Assembly: GCF_024437655.1 (NCBI RefSeq) | Contig: NZ_JANBVF010000001.1 | Location: 124,001 to 188,000, forward strand | Reading direction: 5' to 3' | Source: Chitinolyticbacter albus | GTDB taxonomy: Bacteria > Pseudomonadota > Gammaproteobacteria > Burkholderiales > Chitinibacteraceae | Length of the DNA stretch: 64,000 bases | Shown here: positions 52,686 to 62,476 of the stretch, piece by piece | Layout of the letters: each line of letters begins with the position of its first letter | Numbering within the stretch: the first letter of the stretch is position 1 | The notes under the pieces: generated by a model | What the model was told of the DNA's origin: nothing | Database searches by the model: none | What the model saw: only the letters and a program-made list of their open reading frames with translations | Translations under genes and position numbers: made by a program

Positions 52686-54005
52686 ATGACCGCCGAAACC
52701 CAGTTCGAACCCGCCCCGCGCGGCCTCAACCGCAACGACTACAAGACGCTTTCGCTGGCCGCACTCGGCGGCGCGCTGGAGTTCTACGACTTCGTCGTCT
52801 TCGTGTTCTTCGCCGCCGTGCTCGGCGCGCTGTTCTTCCCACCCGAGATGCCAGACTGGATGCGCCAGCTGCAGACCTTCGGCATCTTTGCCGCCGGCTA
52901 CCTCGCGCGGCCACTGGGCGGCATCATCATTGCCCACTTCGGCGACCTGCTCGGGCGCAAGCGCATGTTCACGCTGTCCATCTTCATGATGGCGCTGCCG
53001 ACACTGGCCATGGGTCTCTTGCCGACCTACGCCACCGCCGGCATCGCCGCGCCGCTGTTGCTGTTGCTGTTTCGCGTGCTGCAGGGCGCGGCCATCGGCG
53101 GCGAAGTGCCCGGAGCCTGGGTGTTCGTCTCTGAACATGTACCCGGCCGCCACACCGGTCTTGCCGTCGGCACGCTGACCGCAGGGCTTACCGCCGGCAT
53201 CCTGTTGGGCTCGTTGATCGCCACCGTGATCAACAGCAGCTTCAGCCAGACCGAGGTGCACGACTGGGCGTGGCGCATCCCCTTCCTGCTCGGTGGCATA
53301 TTCGGCCTGTTCGCGGTCTACCTGCGCCGCTTCCTCGAAGAGACCCCCGTGTTCCGCGAAATGCAGGCGCGCAAGGCGCTGGCCGACGGCCTGCCGCTGA
53401 AATTCATCCTCAAGAGACACCTGCCGGCGGTGGTGCTGTCGATGCTGCTGACCTGGGTGCTGTCGGCCGCCATCGTCGTCGTCATCCTGTTCACGCCGAC
53501 CTATCTGCAAAAGCAGTTCGCCGTCGCACCGGCACTGGCATTGCAGGCCAACAGCGTGGCCATCGTGATGCTGACCATCGGCTGCGTGCTGTTCGGCATG
53601 GCGGCTGACCGCTTCGGCAGCAAGCTGACGCTGGGCCTGGGCAGCCTGGGCCTGCTCGCCACCAGCTACCTGTTCTACGGCCACCTGCCCACCTCGCCGA
53701 GCCAGCTGGTTGCGAGCTACGCACTGACCGGCTTCTTCGTCGGCACCGTCGGCGCGATTCCCTACGTGCTGGTGCGCGCCTACCCGGCCGTGGTGCGCTT
53801 CTCCGGCCTGTCGTTCAGCTACAACGTCGCCTACGCCATCTTCGGCGGCCTCACCCCGGTGATGCTGACGCTGTGGCTCAAGACCGATGCCCTCGCCCCG
53901 GCGCACTATGTGGCAGCGCTCAGCGTGCTGGGCATGGTGTGCGCGCTGGTGCCGATTCCGGGAACGCGGCGGCGCAGCGATACGCTGGCCAGAGCCACCG
54001 TCTGA
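52686..54005 (+). CDS. MFS transporter, metabolite:H+ symporter type
   Basis: 439 residues from MTAETQFEPAPRGLNRNDYK. Twelve predicted helices; the MHS/ProP family signature GALEFYDFVVFVFFA and the loop 2-3 motif GDLLGRKRMF (Asp, Arg) are present. It likely imports an organic acid or osmolyte with protons. Followed by a terminator. Confidence 0.9.
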   Translation: MTAETQFEPAPRGLNRNDYKTLSLAALGGALEFYDFVVFVFFAAVLGALFFPPEMPDWMRQLQTFGIFAAGYLARPLGGIIIAHFGDLLGRKRMFTLSIFMMALPTLAMGLLPTYATAGIAAPLLLLLFRVLQGAAIGGEVPGAWVFVSEHVPGRHTGLAVGTLTAGLTAGILLGSLIATVINSSFSQTEVHDWAWRIPFLLGGIFGLFAVYLRRFLEETPVFREMQARKALADGLPLKFILKRHLPAVVLSMLLTWVLSAAIVVVILFTPTYLQKQFAVAPALALQANSVAIVMLTIGCVLFGMAADRFGSKLTLGLGSLGLLATSYLFYGHLPTSPSQLVASYALTGFFVGTVGAIPYVLVRAYPAVVRFSGLSFSYNVAYAIFGGLTPVMLTLWLKTDALAPAHYVAALSVLGMVCALVPIPGTRRRSDTLARATV

Positions 54006-54015
54006 AGCACCCAGC

Positions 54016-54041
54016 AAAAGACCGCGTCACCGCGGTCTTTT
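54016..54041 (+). terminator. Terminator between MFS and nuclease genes
   Basis: AAAAGACCGCG-TCAC-CGCGGTCTTTT, a perfect 11-base stem readable in both directions between convergent genes. Confidence 0.92.
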
Positions 54042-54058
54042 GCTTTTGGCACACTGGA

Positions 54059-55111
54059 TCACTGCGGCCCCTGCCAGTCGAACCGTGCCCGCACGATGCC
54101 GTGATCGCTGGTGGAGCGTGCCGGGCCGTTCGGCCCCTCCTCCACCACATGGTCGTTCCAGATACGCTGGTCGTGGAACGACCATAACCGGTGCTTCGAA
54201 TGGTCGTAGAACTGCTCGGACACCAGCACGTGATCCAGTTGCTCGCGCACGCCCTGGTGAATGTGCGAGTAAGCCACGTCTTGGAAATCGCCCAGCGCCT
54301 GCAGGAAGCTCACCGAATAGAGGCCGGCATCGCTGCTGATGCCGGCGCGGTGCGCGTAGTACTGGCGATAGGCCGGCTGGCCGGTGAGGATGGACAGCGT
54401 ATTGGAGTGGTTGCCGTCGTTGAAATCGCCGATCACCGCCACCGCACGGTCGGTGCCCTTCATCAGACCGGTGAGGATCATGCGCAGCGCCGCCGCCTCT
54501 GCCGTGCGACGCACCGTCGACAAGGCCGCGCCCAGCGCGGCGCGATGTGGCTTCATTGCGTTGTCCTGCTGCTCGGGTTTGTCGAGCTGCGTCGCCAGCT
54601 TGGATTTCAGGTGGGTACAGAACACCTCGAGCTGGGGCGCGCCGGCCTCGGCCTTGCCGATGGTCAGTTGCAGCACGGTGCGCGAGAAGATGTCGATCTG
54701 TACATCGATGTCGTCGTCGGTACGGTGCGCATCGGCCCCCGCCTCACCGTGACCACGCTTGAGCAGCCGGAACGCCTCGGGGAAGCGCTTGTGCAGTTGC
54801 TGTCCCTTGACGACCCACGGTCGCTTCACTGCGGCAGCCACCGCGATGTCGTACCAATCGTTGGCGATGAAGCACAGCTGGTAGTCGGCAGCGAGGCCGC
54901 TGCGATCGAACAGGTCAACCAGCGCTTGGCGCGACCAGAGCTCCTGGAACGCGATCACATCCGCCCCCACCGCCTTGAGCAAATCGCCAGCCCAGGCCAG
55001 CCGCCGGGCATAGGATGCTTCGGTAAACGGCGCAGCGCCCGGATGGGTGGCCCGCCCCGGTAGCTGCAGGTTGTACAGGTTGAAGCTGGCAAAGCTGATG
55101 TCGTGCGGCAT
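54059..55111 (-). CDS. Endonuclease/exonuclease/phosphatase family protein
   Basis: 350 residues. EEP-fold motifs are SFASFNLYNLQLPG, VIAFQELW (catalytic Glu), VIGDFNDGNHSN and the terminal SDHGIV. It has no signal peptide. Substrate (DNA, phospholipid or other) not deducible. Confidence 0.87.
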   Translation of the reverse strand: MPHDISFASFNLYNLQLPGRATHPGAAPFTEASYARRLAWAGDLLKAVGADVIAFQELWSRQALVDLFDRSGLAADYQLCFIANDWYDIAVAAAVKRPWVVKGQQLHKRFPEAFRLLKRGHGEAGADAHRTDDDIDVQIDIFSRTVLQLTIGKAEAGAPQLEVFCTHLKSKLATQLDKPEQQDNAMKPHRAALGAALSTVRRTAEAAALRMILTGLMKGTDRAVAVIGDFNDGNHSNTLSILTGQPAYRQYYAHRAGISSDAGLYSVSFLQALGDFQDVAYSHIHQGVREQLDHVLVSEQFYDHSKHRLWSFHDQRIWNDHVVEEGPNGPARSTSDHGIVRARFDWQGPQ

Positions 55112-55276
55112 GGCAATGCTCCTGCGCAGAGGAAAGGCCCATCGTCATGCTAGATCGTTGCAAGGCGACTGCTGCCCGCTTGCATGCGGGCTGTCAGCCG
55201 ACTGCAGGCGGATTGGCTGCTTGAACAGGGCTAGGGCGCTGACCGAAGATGACGTACGCCCCCGCAGGAGTTGCAC

Positions 55277-55663
55277 ATGACCCTACGCATCGTCCGCCTC
55301 GGCTCGCCGCGCCTACCCGGTGAAGGGCTGCGTATCGGCACCGTGCGCCGGCCGCCGCGCGGCGTGCCCAGGAGCGAGTTCGCCAGCCAGGACTGGTACG
55401 ACGTCTGGTATCCCAACCTCGCACCCAGCGCCGAATTGGTTAAGCAGGCGCAGACGGCGGGCACGCCGGCCGAGTGGGCCGCCTTTGCCCGCCACTATCG
55501 CGCCGAAATGGCGACGCCCGAGAACAAGCACACGCTGGCTTTGCTGGCCGCGCTCTCGCAGCACAACGATTTCTCGGTCGGCTGCTATTGCGAGGACGAA
55601 GCACGTTGCCACCGTTCGATCTTGCGCGAATTGCTGGCCGAACACGGCGCGCACATCGTCTAG
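55277..55663 (+). CDS. DUF488 domain protein
   Basis: 128 residues from the ATG at 55277 (GGAG 6 bases upstream). Conserved words include TVRRPPRGVP, DWYDVWYPNLAP, LLAALSQ and the Cys/His end VGCYCEDEARCHRSILRELL of DUF488. Function unknown. Confidence 0.87.
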   Translation: MTLRIVRLGSPRLPGEGLRIGTVRRPPRGVPRSEFASQDWYDVWYPNLAPSAELVKQAQTAGTPAEWAAFARHYRAEMATPENKHTLALLAALSQHNDFSVGCYCEDEARCHRSILRELLAEHGAHIV

Positions 55664-55972
55664 TCGGTGCCAAGCGTGCCAAGCCGGCGCGCCGTCGTGC
55701 CCCGCGAGGAAAAAAGCCCGCGCCCGGGACGATTTATACCCGGCCAGCGGCAGCGGCCATCCCGTGCGGATCAAGCAGGACGAGGGGGCGCCAGCCTTCG
55801 GAACGGTACCGAGCACTGGCATGCTTCATGCTGACTGAACTGGGACCATCGACACCGTCACGCGCTCCTGCAAATGCACCTCGCTTCAGGAGGGACGTAG
55901 CGTTCCGATGCCCGCCAGGCCACGCGCGCACCCGGTTGCCGCGCCTGGGCAAGACAAGCAGCGAGGACCGTC
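55664..55972. other. 309-base gene-free stretch
   Basis: No supported reading frame, RNA or repeat was seen. GAGGACC just before 55973 serves as ribosome site of the next gene; AGGAGGG near 55890 is not followed by a good start. Confidence 0.5.
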
Positions 55973-57274
55973 ATGGACCCGAATCAACAGCGGCCGCACC
56001 CCGCAACACCATTGGGCGGCGGCAACCCATGGCCACGCGGACACACCGAGCAGCGCACGCGCCTGTCGCTGCCCACCACCGGTCATGGCCAGCGCAGCAA
56101 TATGGGGCCGCCGCCGCAGCGCAGCACGCCGATGATGGATACCATGCCGGACAGCCCGCGCAATGCCCCCGGTTCCAGCTCCTCCACCTTGCAGCCGATC
56201 GGCCAGGGCTTCATGGCACCGCTGTCCGGCCAGACCACCGCGCCAGCCCAGTTCGCGCCACTGCCTGGCGCCAGCGGCGCCCACGGCGGCGGGCCGATGC
56301 CCATGGCTACGACCATGTCTGCCCCCCGCCAGGGTACTTCGCCCGGCCTGTCCTTATTCGCATCGCTGCCCGGCGCCGGCGGCGCCCATGGCGGCGGCCC
56401 CATGCCCATGACGTCGATGATGCCGGCTCAGAGCCAGTCCGGCGACGCCTCTACCCCCTTGTCGTTCGCCCCACAGCGTCGACACAGCCTGCGCCAGCAA
56501 CGGCAGCGGGAGGCCCAAACTGCCGCCGCGCCCGACCCAAGCACCGTGCATTTCGGTCATGACACCAGCAGCATGGTCTGGGAGGCTCAGGGTGACTACC
56601 TGAGCGGCGGCGGCAGCGACCCCAACCTGCGCGAGGAAACGCGCGCTGCCATCCGCCGCAATTCAGTCAGCGGCCCGACGCTGAGCGACGTACTGCCCCC
56701 CTTGATGGCGCAACACGTCGGCGCGCACCAGGCATCGGGGCAGACGGTGAGCCAGGTGGATAACCGGGTGGCACCGCACCAGGGCGGCGCCTATCCCGGG
56801 GTGATGTTCACCAGTTCGTACGCGCAGTCGCTCAGCGGTCCCGCGCGGGACAAGCAGGAAAAGAAACAGACCCCCGAGCCCCGCAGCCCAGGCGCGGATA
56901 CCGCCAGCGCCGGCCCCTATCACCGAGCCCACACGTCGCCCTACGACGTGGTCGGCGAAGCGAGCAATGCGGCCCTGACCGTGAGGGCCCCGCAGGCCGC
57001 CAACCTGATCGTCGACAGCCACATCGAGAACCAGGCACGCCAGCTGCAGCAGGCGGGGAACACCACGCTGGTGATCCGCGCCGATAGCCACAGTCACTCG
57101 TCGGTCGGGGTGCTGAGCCAGCCCTCCGGCGGCGGCAACTACACCTTGCAGGCCGCCACCTACCAGCGCCGGCCCAGTGGCTATGGCACAGCGCCCGGCG
57201 GGCCCGGCGTCAGCAGCTCGGGCCCGCCTGGCGGCCCACCACCTGGTGGCAGCAGCGGTCCCCCGGGAAAGTGA
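55973..57274 (+). CDS. Pro/Gly/Ser-rich repeat protein of unknown function
   Basis: 433 residues. Low complexity and disordered. Two imperfect copies of a roughly 40-residue unit (PLPGASGAHGGGPMPM and SLPGAGGAHGGGPMPM, about residues 95-165) are followed by a basic Arg/Gln stretch (about 165-185). A Gln/Ala/Asn-rich part that could form beta structure follows (VIRADSHSHSSVGVLSQ). The C-terminus is collagen-like (GPPGGPPPGG). No signal peptide or membrane helix. No known family; possibly a secreted substrate or a structural protein. GAGG precedes the start. Confidence 0.65.
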   Translation: MDPNQQRPHPATPLGGGNPWPRGHTEQRTRLSLPTTGHGQRSNMGPPPQRSTPMMDTMPDSPRNAPGSSSSTLQPIGQGFMAPLSGQTTAPAQFAPLPGASGAHGGGPMPMATTMSAPRQGTSPGLSLFASLPGAGGAHGGGPMPMTSMMPAQSQSGDASTPLSFAPQRRHSLRQQRQREAQTAAAPDPSTVHFGHDTSSMVWEAQGDYLSGGGSDPNLREETRAAIRRNSVSGPTLSDVLPPLMAQHVGAHQASGQTVSQVDNRVAPHQGGAYPGVMFTSSYAQSLSGPARDKQEKKQTPEPRSPGADTASAGPYHRAHTSPYDVVGEASNAALTVRAPQAANLIVDSHIENQARQLQQAGNTTLVIRADSHSHSSVGVLSQPSGGGNYTLQAATYQRRPSGYGTAPGGPGVSSSGPPGGPPPGGSSGPPGK

Positions 57275-57451
57275 ACGGCCGGCCCAGGCGAGGCTCGTGT
57301 CCGATTGCTTATTACCGCAGCCCCACCCGCTTGCCGGGGCGCAAAACGTGTCGCGTGGTGGGGTTGGGGCACAACACCTCGCCCAGGCAAACACGGCCCG
57401 TCACGAGCATCAACCAAGCCTCTACGGCGCCTGGTCCCGACCGGGTTGGCG

Positions 57452-58057
57452 CTACGGCGCTTCAGAGCCAGCGGTGTTACGCCTGCGCCATGCCTCGGCA
57501 AAGGCCCGTGCGTCTGGCAGAAACAGCGCGAAATCAGCGGCGAACCCGGCGTAGTCGCGCAATAGCTCTTCGCCGGCGCCAGCCAGCGAATTGGGCTGGC
57601 GCAGCCGCTGCGCCATGCGATCGAGCGCGTAGCCAACGTTAGCCGGATCGGCGTAGGACGCCAGCCAGTCGTACTGCCGCATATTCGGCAACTGCTGCGC
57701 CAGCCGCTCCGGTAGCGCATCGCTGCGCGCGGCGGTCTCGGCATAGGCCATCGCGGCGAAGTCGGTCAGCGGCAGGTGGTGATAGCGCGACCAATCGCGG
57801 GCGAGGAAATGATCGTAGTACAGGTCGACCATAATGCCCGCCACCCGCCGCCGCACCGGGCTGACGCGGGCGCGACTGGCCTGGAAAGCGGGATGGGTGT
57901 CGGCCCAGGCGTCGATCGCACGATGCAGCGCCACACCGGCCGCCAGATCAGGCGGCAGGGCGCCCGGCAAGGGTCCACGCACGAAGTCACCCATCAGCCC
58001 GCCGACGCGATCGGCGGCTTCGTCGCCGGCGAGGTAAAGGTGCGCGAGGTAGTTCAA
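57452..58057 (-). CDS. acpH: ACP phosphodiesterase (AcpH family, DUF479)
   Basis: 201 residues. The opening MNYLAHLYLAGD and the metal-site words GLMGDFVRGPLP and HRAIDAWADTHPAF plus MVDLYYDHFLARDW are the AcpH/HD-like signature. It removes 4-phosphopantetheine from acyl carrier protein. Confidence 0.92.
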   Translation of the reverse strand: MNYLAHLYLAGDEAADRVGGLMGDFVRGPLPGALPPDLAAGVALHRAIDAWADTHPAFQASRARVSPVRRRVAGIMVDLYYDHFLARDWSRYHHLPLTDFAAMAYAETAARSDALPERLAQQLPNMRQYDWLASYADPANVGYALDRMAQRLRQPNSLAGAGEELLRDYAGFAADFALFLPDARAFAEAWRRRNTAGSEAP

Positions 58058-58133
58058 GCAGTGCCCCCGTGGGCAGGTTGGATGGACATGCGCTGCAGGT
58101 GGGCGCCAGCAGGCAGCACAACAAGGCCCAGGC

Positions 58134-58946
58134 TCAGTCGCGCGGCACGCCCGCCATCATGCCGGCCATCATCTGCCGCGACGTGAACGCGAACAACAGC
58201 ATCAGCGGCAACGACGCCAATGCCGCACCCGCCATCACCAGGCCCCATTCGGTATTGGTCGGATTCTGCAGGCTGCGCAAGGCCAGCGGCACCGTATACA
58301 TCTCCGGGGTGCGCAACACAGTCAGCGGCAGGATGAAGTTGTTCCACGAGGATACAAACACGATCAGCGCCAATGTGGCGAGCGCCGGGCCGCACTGCGG
58401 CAGCACCACGCGGCGGAACAGCTGCCATTCGCTGCAACCGTCGATGCGCGCCGCATCCAGTGTACTCGTGGGCACGGTGCTGGCGATGTATTGGCGCATC
58501 AGAAAGACCCCCAGCGCGCACGCCGCGGTCGGCAGCCATAGCGCGCGCGGCGTATCGATCCAGCCCAGCGCGTCGATCAAGAGATAGCTCGGAATCATCG
58601 CCATATACGGTGGCAGCAGCATGCCGGCCAGCACCAGTGCAAACAGCACTCGACGCCCGGGAAAGCGGTAGACGGCGAAGACAAAGCCGGCACTGCTACA
58701 GAGCACCAGCGCGAGGATCGTGCTCATCGTCGCCACATAGAGGCTAAGCGCCAGGTTGCGCCAGAATGGCAGCTGCTCGAACAGCAACCGCAGATTGGCC
58801 CCCAGCTGGTCACCGAACCACAAAGGTGGCGCGGCCTCGAACAGTGCGCCCTTGCCGTGACTGGCGTAGACCAGCATCAGCCAGAACGGCAGCAGCATGG
58901 TCAGCGCGCCCAGTGCGATCACACCTCGTGCCAGCCAGCGCTTCAT
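58134..58946 (-). CDS. Sugar ABC transporter permease, MalG type
   Basis: 270 residues from the ATG at 58946, which overlaps the upstream stop (ATGA). Six helices and the EAA loop DAARIDGCSEWQLFRRVVLPQ, contact site for the ATPase. Last gene of the transport operon. No ATPase gene is adjacent. Confidence 0.92.
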   Translation of the reverse strand: MKRWLARGVIALGALTMLLPFWLMLVYASHGKGALFEAAPPLWFGDQLGANLRLLFEQLPFWRNLALSLYVATMSTILALVLCSSAGFVFAVYRFPGRRVLFALVLAGMLLPPYMAMIPSYLLIDALGWIDTPRALWLPTAACALGVFLMRQYIASTVPTSTLDAARIDGCSEWQLFRRVVLPQCGPALATLALIVFVSSWNNFILPLTVLRTPEMYTVPLALRSLQNPTNTEWGLVMAGAALASLPLMLLFAFTSRQMMAGMMAGVPRD

Positions 58947-59899
58947 GCCTCCTCCCGCGAGCGCAGCAACCACAGCAACAAGGCCGAACCCACGGCGATC
59001 AGCGCCAGCAGCAGCCAGGCCATGGCGGCGGCGGCACCCAGATCACCGAATTCGAAGGCGTTGCGGTAGACGTAGATAGCGGCGGTCTGCGCCGCACCCG
59101 CCCGGCCGTCCTGCGCCAGAATCAGTGGCTCGTCGAACAGCTGCAGGCCGCCGATCAGCGTCAGCGTCATGCCAAAGGCCATGGTCGGGCGCAATTGCGG
59201 CAACGCGATGTGGCGAAATTGCTGCCAGCTGCCGGCGCCGTCGAGCGCGGCTGCTTCGAAATTGTCGCTGGGCAGCACCTGCAAGGCGGCAAGGTAGAGC
59301 ACCAGGTTCCAGCCCAAAAAGCGCCAGAACACCAACAGCGCAACCACCCAGCGCGCAGTCTCGGGTTCGCTCAACCAGTGCACGGCCTCGGCGGGCAGCC
59401 ATGCCCCAAGCAAAGGCCAGCCGCGCAAGGTCGCGAGCACCTGGTTGGCAAGGCCGGTATCGCTGGCGAACAGCGTGGAAAATGCCAGCGCCACGGCGAC
59501 GCTGGACGTGACGAAGGGCAGAAAATAGATGCCGGACACCAACCGCTGACCGCGCCCGAGATGCCGCCACACCAGCCAGGCCAGCGGCAGCGCGATCAGA
59601 TGCTGCGGCACGCCGCCGACCACGGTCAGCCAGGCGCTGGTGGCGAGCGTCTTCAGAAACCAGGGGTCGTCCAGCACGAAGCGATAGTTTTCAAGGCCGA
59701 CAAACGTGAGCGCGTGCCAGCCCTCGGCCGGGTTCCAGCGACACAGCGACAGCCCGGCCGTGGCCAGCAGCGGCAGCAGCACGAACCCCGCAAACAGCAG
59801 CATGAATGGCGCGAGAAAGGCATAGGGCGCCAGCGCAAGCCGGCACGGGCGGCCGGCTGCCCTCTGCGGCGGGGAGGATACGGATACGGTGTGCGCCAT
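58943..59899 (-). CDS. Sugar ABC transporter permease, MalF type
   Basis: 318 residues, six-helix permease with EAA loop AAALDGAGSWQQFRHIALPQ. Follows the binding protein gene by 3 bases, overlaps the second permease. Confidence 0.92.
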   Translation of the reverse strand: MAHTVSVSSPPQRAAGRPCRLALAPYAFLAPFMLLFAGFVLLPLLATAGLSLCRWNPAEGWHALTFVGLENYRFVLDDPWFLKTLATSAWLTVVGGVPQHLIALPLAWLVWRHLGRGQRLVSGIYFLPFVTSSVAVALAFSTLFASDTGLANQVLATLRGWPLLGAWLPAEAVHWLSEPETARWVVALLVFWRFLGWNLVLYLAALQVLPSDNFEAAALDGAGSWQQFRHIALPQLRPTMAFGMTLTLIGGLQLFDEPLILAQDGRAGAAQTAAIYVYRNAFEFGDLGAAAAMAWLLLALIAVGSALLLWLLRSREEA

Positions 59900-59902
59900 C
59901 GC

Positions 59903-61144
59903 TCAGCGCCGCGCGCGACGCAGGATCTGGCGCTCGGCATCGGCCAGCGCAGCAGCAATCGGCTTGTCTTGATCCAGCACCAGGTCCAGTTCTGCGTTGA
60001 CCATTTCCTCGGCCAGCGCGTCGTTGCGGTTCGCCACCAGCGCGGGTACGCGCAGCGCGCTGGCGCGCCACAGCTGCCACGCGCGCTGGCCACCCAGGAA
60101 GGCGACCGGCGTCTCAAAGAGCGGATCGTCCTGCGCGGCGAGCAAGGCGGGGAATGCCTTTACATCGTCATGCTTGAGCGCCGCCAGCTGAATGGCGCGA
60201 TCGTGCGCCAAGAGCTGCAGCAACTCCCACGCCAGTGCCTTTTTCGTGCTGGCGCGTGGAATGGCGTAGAAAGACCCCCCCCAGGTGGCATGCGCGCCGG
60301 CCGGCATTGCCGTCACCCGCCACAGGCCGCGTGTCTGCGGCGCCAGCCAGGTTTCCAGGTGCCCCGCCATCCAGCTGCCGCTCGCCTGCGTCGCGATCCT
60401 CCCCTTACGCAGGGCATCGCCCCAAGCGGGGGTATAGGTGCTAACCCGCGCATCGAGCCCGGCCTTGCGCGCTGCGAGCGCAAGCTCGAACGCCTTGACG
60501 AAGCGCACCGAGCGTACCAGCGGTTTACCAGACCCATCGAAATACACGCCCTCGCCATCCTTGAGGCTGGCGCGCAGGTACAGATCCTTGAGGTCGCGCG
60601 CATGCGCGAACAGATAGGAACCCCGCGCCTTGAGTTTGCGCCCGGCCGCGAGATAGCTGTCCCACGTGCGCGACAGCTCGTCTTCGCCGACGCCCGCCGC
60701 GGCGAGCAGATCCTGCCGGTAGAACAAGGTGCCCGGCCCGATATCGACCGGCAGCGCCGCAAGCTGCTTGCCCGACATGGCCTGGGCCCAGGCATAGCGC
60801 GGGTAATCGTCCCGCCAGCGCCCGGCATCGAAGGGCGCAGCGGCCAGATCGGTCAGTGCGCCGGATGCGGCGAAACGCGCGATATAGCCGACCTCTATCC
60901 CCATCAGGTCGGGCAGGCCGCTGCCCGCGGCGAGCGCGGTGGTCATCGCGGTCTGGTGATCGGCATAGCTGCGCGTCACCAGCTTGATCGGTACATCGGG
61001 ATGGCGTTGACGCCAGAGCGGCTCGACCAGCTTGATGACCCGGTCCAGATTGGGATAAGTGGCGACAACCAGGGCCTCTCCCGCCCAGCCAGCGGCAGCG
61101 GCGAGCAGCAGCATCCAGCCCGCCAGCATGCGATGCAGCATCAT
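59903..61144 (-). CDS. Sugar ABC transporter substrate-binding protein
   Basis: 413 residues with a Sec signal peptide (MLAGWMLLLAAAAGWA) and a family 1 solute-binding fold (ALVVATYPNLDRVIKLVEPLW, GIEVGYIARFAASGAL). TAGGAG precedes the ATG. It delivers an oligosaccharide to the two permeases. Neighbouring GH3 and LacI genes suggest a beta-glucoside; inference. The energising ATPase must be supplied from elsewhere. Confidence 0.9.
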   Translation of the reverse strand: MMLHRMLAGWMLLLAAAAGWAGEALVVATYPNLDRVIKLVEPLWRQRHPDVPIKLVTRSYADHQTAMTTALAAGSGLPDLMGIEVGYIARFAASGALTDLAAAPFDAGRWRDDYPRYAWAQAMSGKQLAALPVDIGPGTLFYRQDLLAAAGVGEDELSRTWDSYLAAGRKLKARGSYLFAHARDLKDLYLRASLKDGEGVYFDGSGKPLVRSVRFVKAFELALAARKAGLDARVSTYTPAWGDALRKGRIATQASGSWMAGHLETWLAPQTRGLWRVTAMPAGAHATWGGSFYAIPRASTKKALAWELLQLLAHDRAIQLAALKHDDVKAFPALLAAQDDPLFETPVAFLGGQRAWQLWRASALRVPALVANRNDALAEEMVNAELDLVLDQDKPIAAALADAERQILRRARR

Positions 61145-61192
61145 TGCAAACTCCTACAGGTGGTTCTGCGCGCCACCATGCGGTACGGCGAT

Positions 61193-61211
61193 ACGCGGGC
61201 GGTGCCCGCGT
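61193..61211 (-). other. GC hairpin in the leader of the binding-protein gene
   Basis: ACGCGGGC-GGT-GCCCGCGT, perfect 8-base stem, in the 141-base gap after lacI. It may raise binding-protein mRNA stability or cut read-through from lacI. Confidence 0.4.
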
Positions 61212-61285
61212 CCCTCCGGTGCCGGATATATCATCTGGGGCAGATCGGAGTCCGGCTCCCCGTCTGCTTGCGGGCCGGGGCCTCG

Positions 61286-62299
61286 TTAGGGTTGCGAGTA
61301 CGCGCACGCGGATTCGCGTACGACGAGCTCCACCGACAAGCTCAGCTCGGGAGCCGGCTTGCCATCCATCATTTCAAGCAGCGCAAGTGCTGCGGTGCGG
61401 CCGATCTGGTACGCCGGCTGACGCACCGTGGTCAGAGGCGGCGTGCAATAGAGCGAGCCTGGCAGGTCGTCGAAGCCGACCAGCGACACCTGTTCGGGAA
61501 CGGCGATGCCACGGCGATACAGTGCCAGCCGCGCTCCGGTGGCCGATTGGTCGTTGGCTGCGAACACCGCGGTGAATGCGGTCCGGCGCTCCAGCAATTG
61601 TTCGATCGCGGCGACCCCGCCCTCTTCGTTGAACTGGGCGTCGACGACGAGCGTCTCGTCATACGCGATGCCGGCGTCGTCCAGTGCACGGCGATATCCG
61701 GCCAGACGTGCGCGCGCGTCCGGATGCCCCTGCACCCCGGCCAGATGCGCGATGCGTCGGTGCCCCAGCCCGATCAGGTAAAGCGTGGCGGTATGCGCGC
61801 CCGCTTCGTGGTCGATGTCGAGCGAGAACACGCGCGGCGCAGCGAGCTGGCGGCCGGTGACCACCAGCGGCACACGCTCGGCGGTCTCCAGCAGGATCTC
61901 GTCGGGCAGCATGCCGGTGAGCACGATCAGCCCGTCGACCCGGCGATCGACCAGCAGCGCCACCCGCTCGATTTCGTCGGCCTCATTCCAGTGGCCGCTG
62001 ACGAACAGCGGCGCGTAACCGGTATCGGCAAGCGCGGCCTCGATGCCCTTGAGCGATTCGCTGTAGAACGGACTGGCGATATCCTGGGTGACCACGCCCA
62101 CCGTCATCGAACGGCCGCGTGCCAAGTTCTGCGCCATGACATTGGGCCGATAGTTGAGCGCGGCGATCGCGGCTTCGACGCGCGCTCGCTTGGCGTCGCT
62201 CACCTTGGCCGTGCCGTTGAGGATGCGCGAAACGGTACTGGGCGACACGCCGGCCTGGCGCGCGACCTGATCCAGCGTGGTGGTGGCTCTATCGTTCAT
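61286..62299 (-). CDS. LacI family transcription regulator
   Basis: 337 residues from the ATG at 62299. The helix-turn-helix and hinge are TLDQVARQAGVSPSTVSRIL and YRPNVMAQNLARG. Periplasmic-binding-type ligand domain to the end. It should bind a palindrome such as that at 62477, controlling itself, the transport genes and the GH3 gene. Ligand unknown, plausibly a beta-linked disaccharide. Confidence 0.94.
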   Translation of the reverse strand: MNDRATTTLDQVARQAGVSPSTVSRILNGTAKVSDAKRARVEAAIAALNYRPNVMAQNLARGRSMTVGVVTQDIASPFYSESLKGIEAALADTGYAPLFVSGHWNEADEIERVALLVDRRVDGLIVLTGMLPDEILLETAERVPLVVTGRQLAAPRVFSLDIDHEAGAHTATLYLIGLGHRRIAHLAGVQGHPDARARLAGYRRALDDAGIAYDETLVVDAQFNEEGGVAAIEQLLERRTAFTAVFAANDQSATGARLALYRRGIAVPEQVSLVGFDDLPGSLYCTPPLTTVRQPAYQIGRTAALALLEMMDGKPAPELSLSVELVVRESACAYSQP

Positions 62300-62476
62300 G
62301 CCCGCATTCTCGTTACCCGCCTGACATTGCGTCAAGCCGGTGCGCGCGCTCGTTGCAGTCTCGCCGCTGGCACACGCCCCATCGGTGTGCACCACACACA
62401 GACAAATCGCACCATTTCAGCCGATCGTCATAATTTTTTGCACAAAACTTGCACAAATCATTCAACCCGTTGATAT

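Noticed and set aside
58766-62473. 1235-codon plus-strand open frame opposite the sugar-transport genes and lacI
   Set aside because: Antisense to three well supported genes, with repetitive Gln/Arg/Ala composition and no recognisable motif; high GC third positions explain it.
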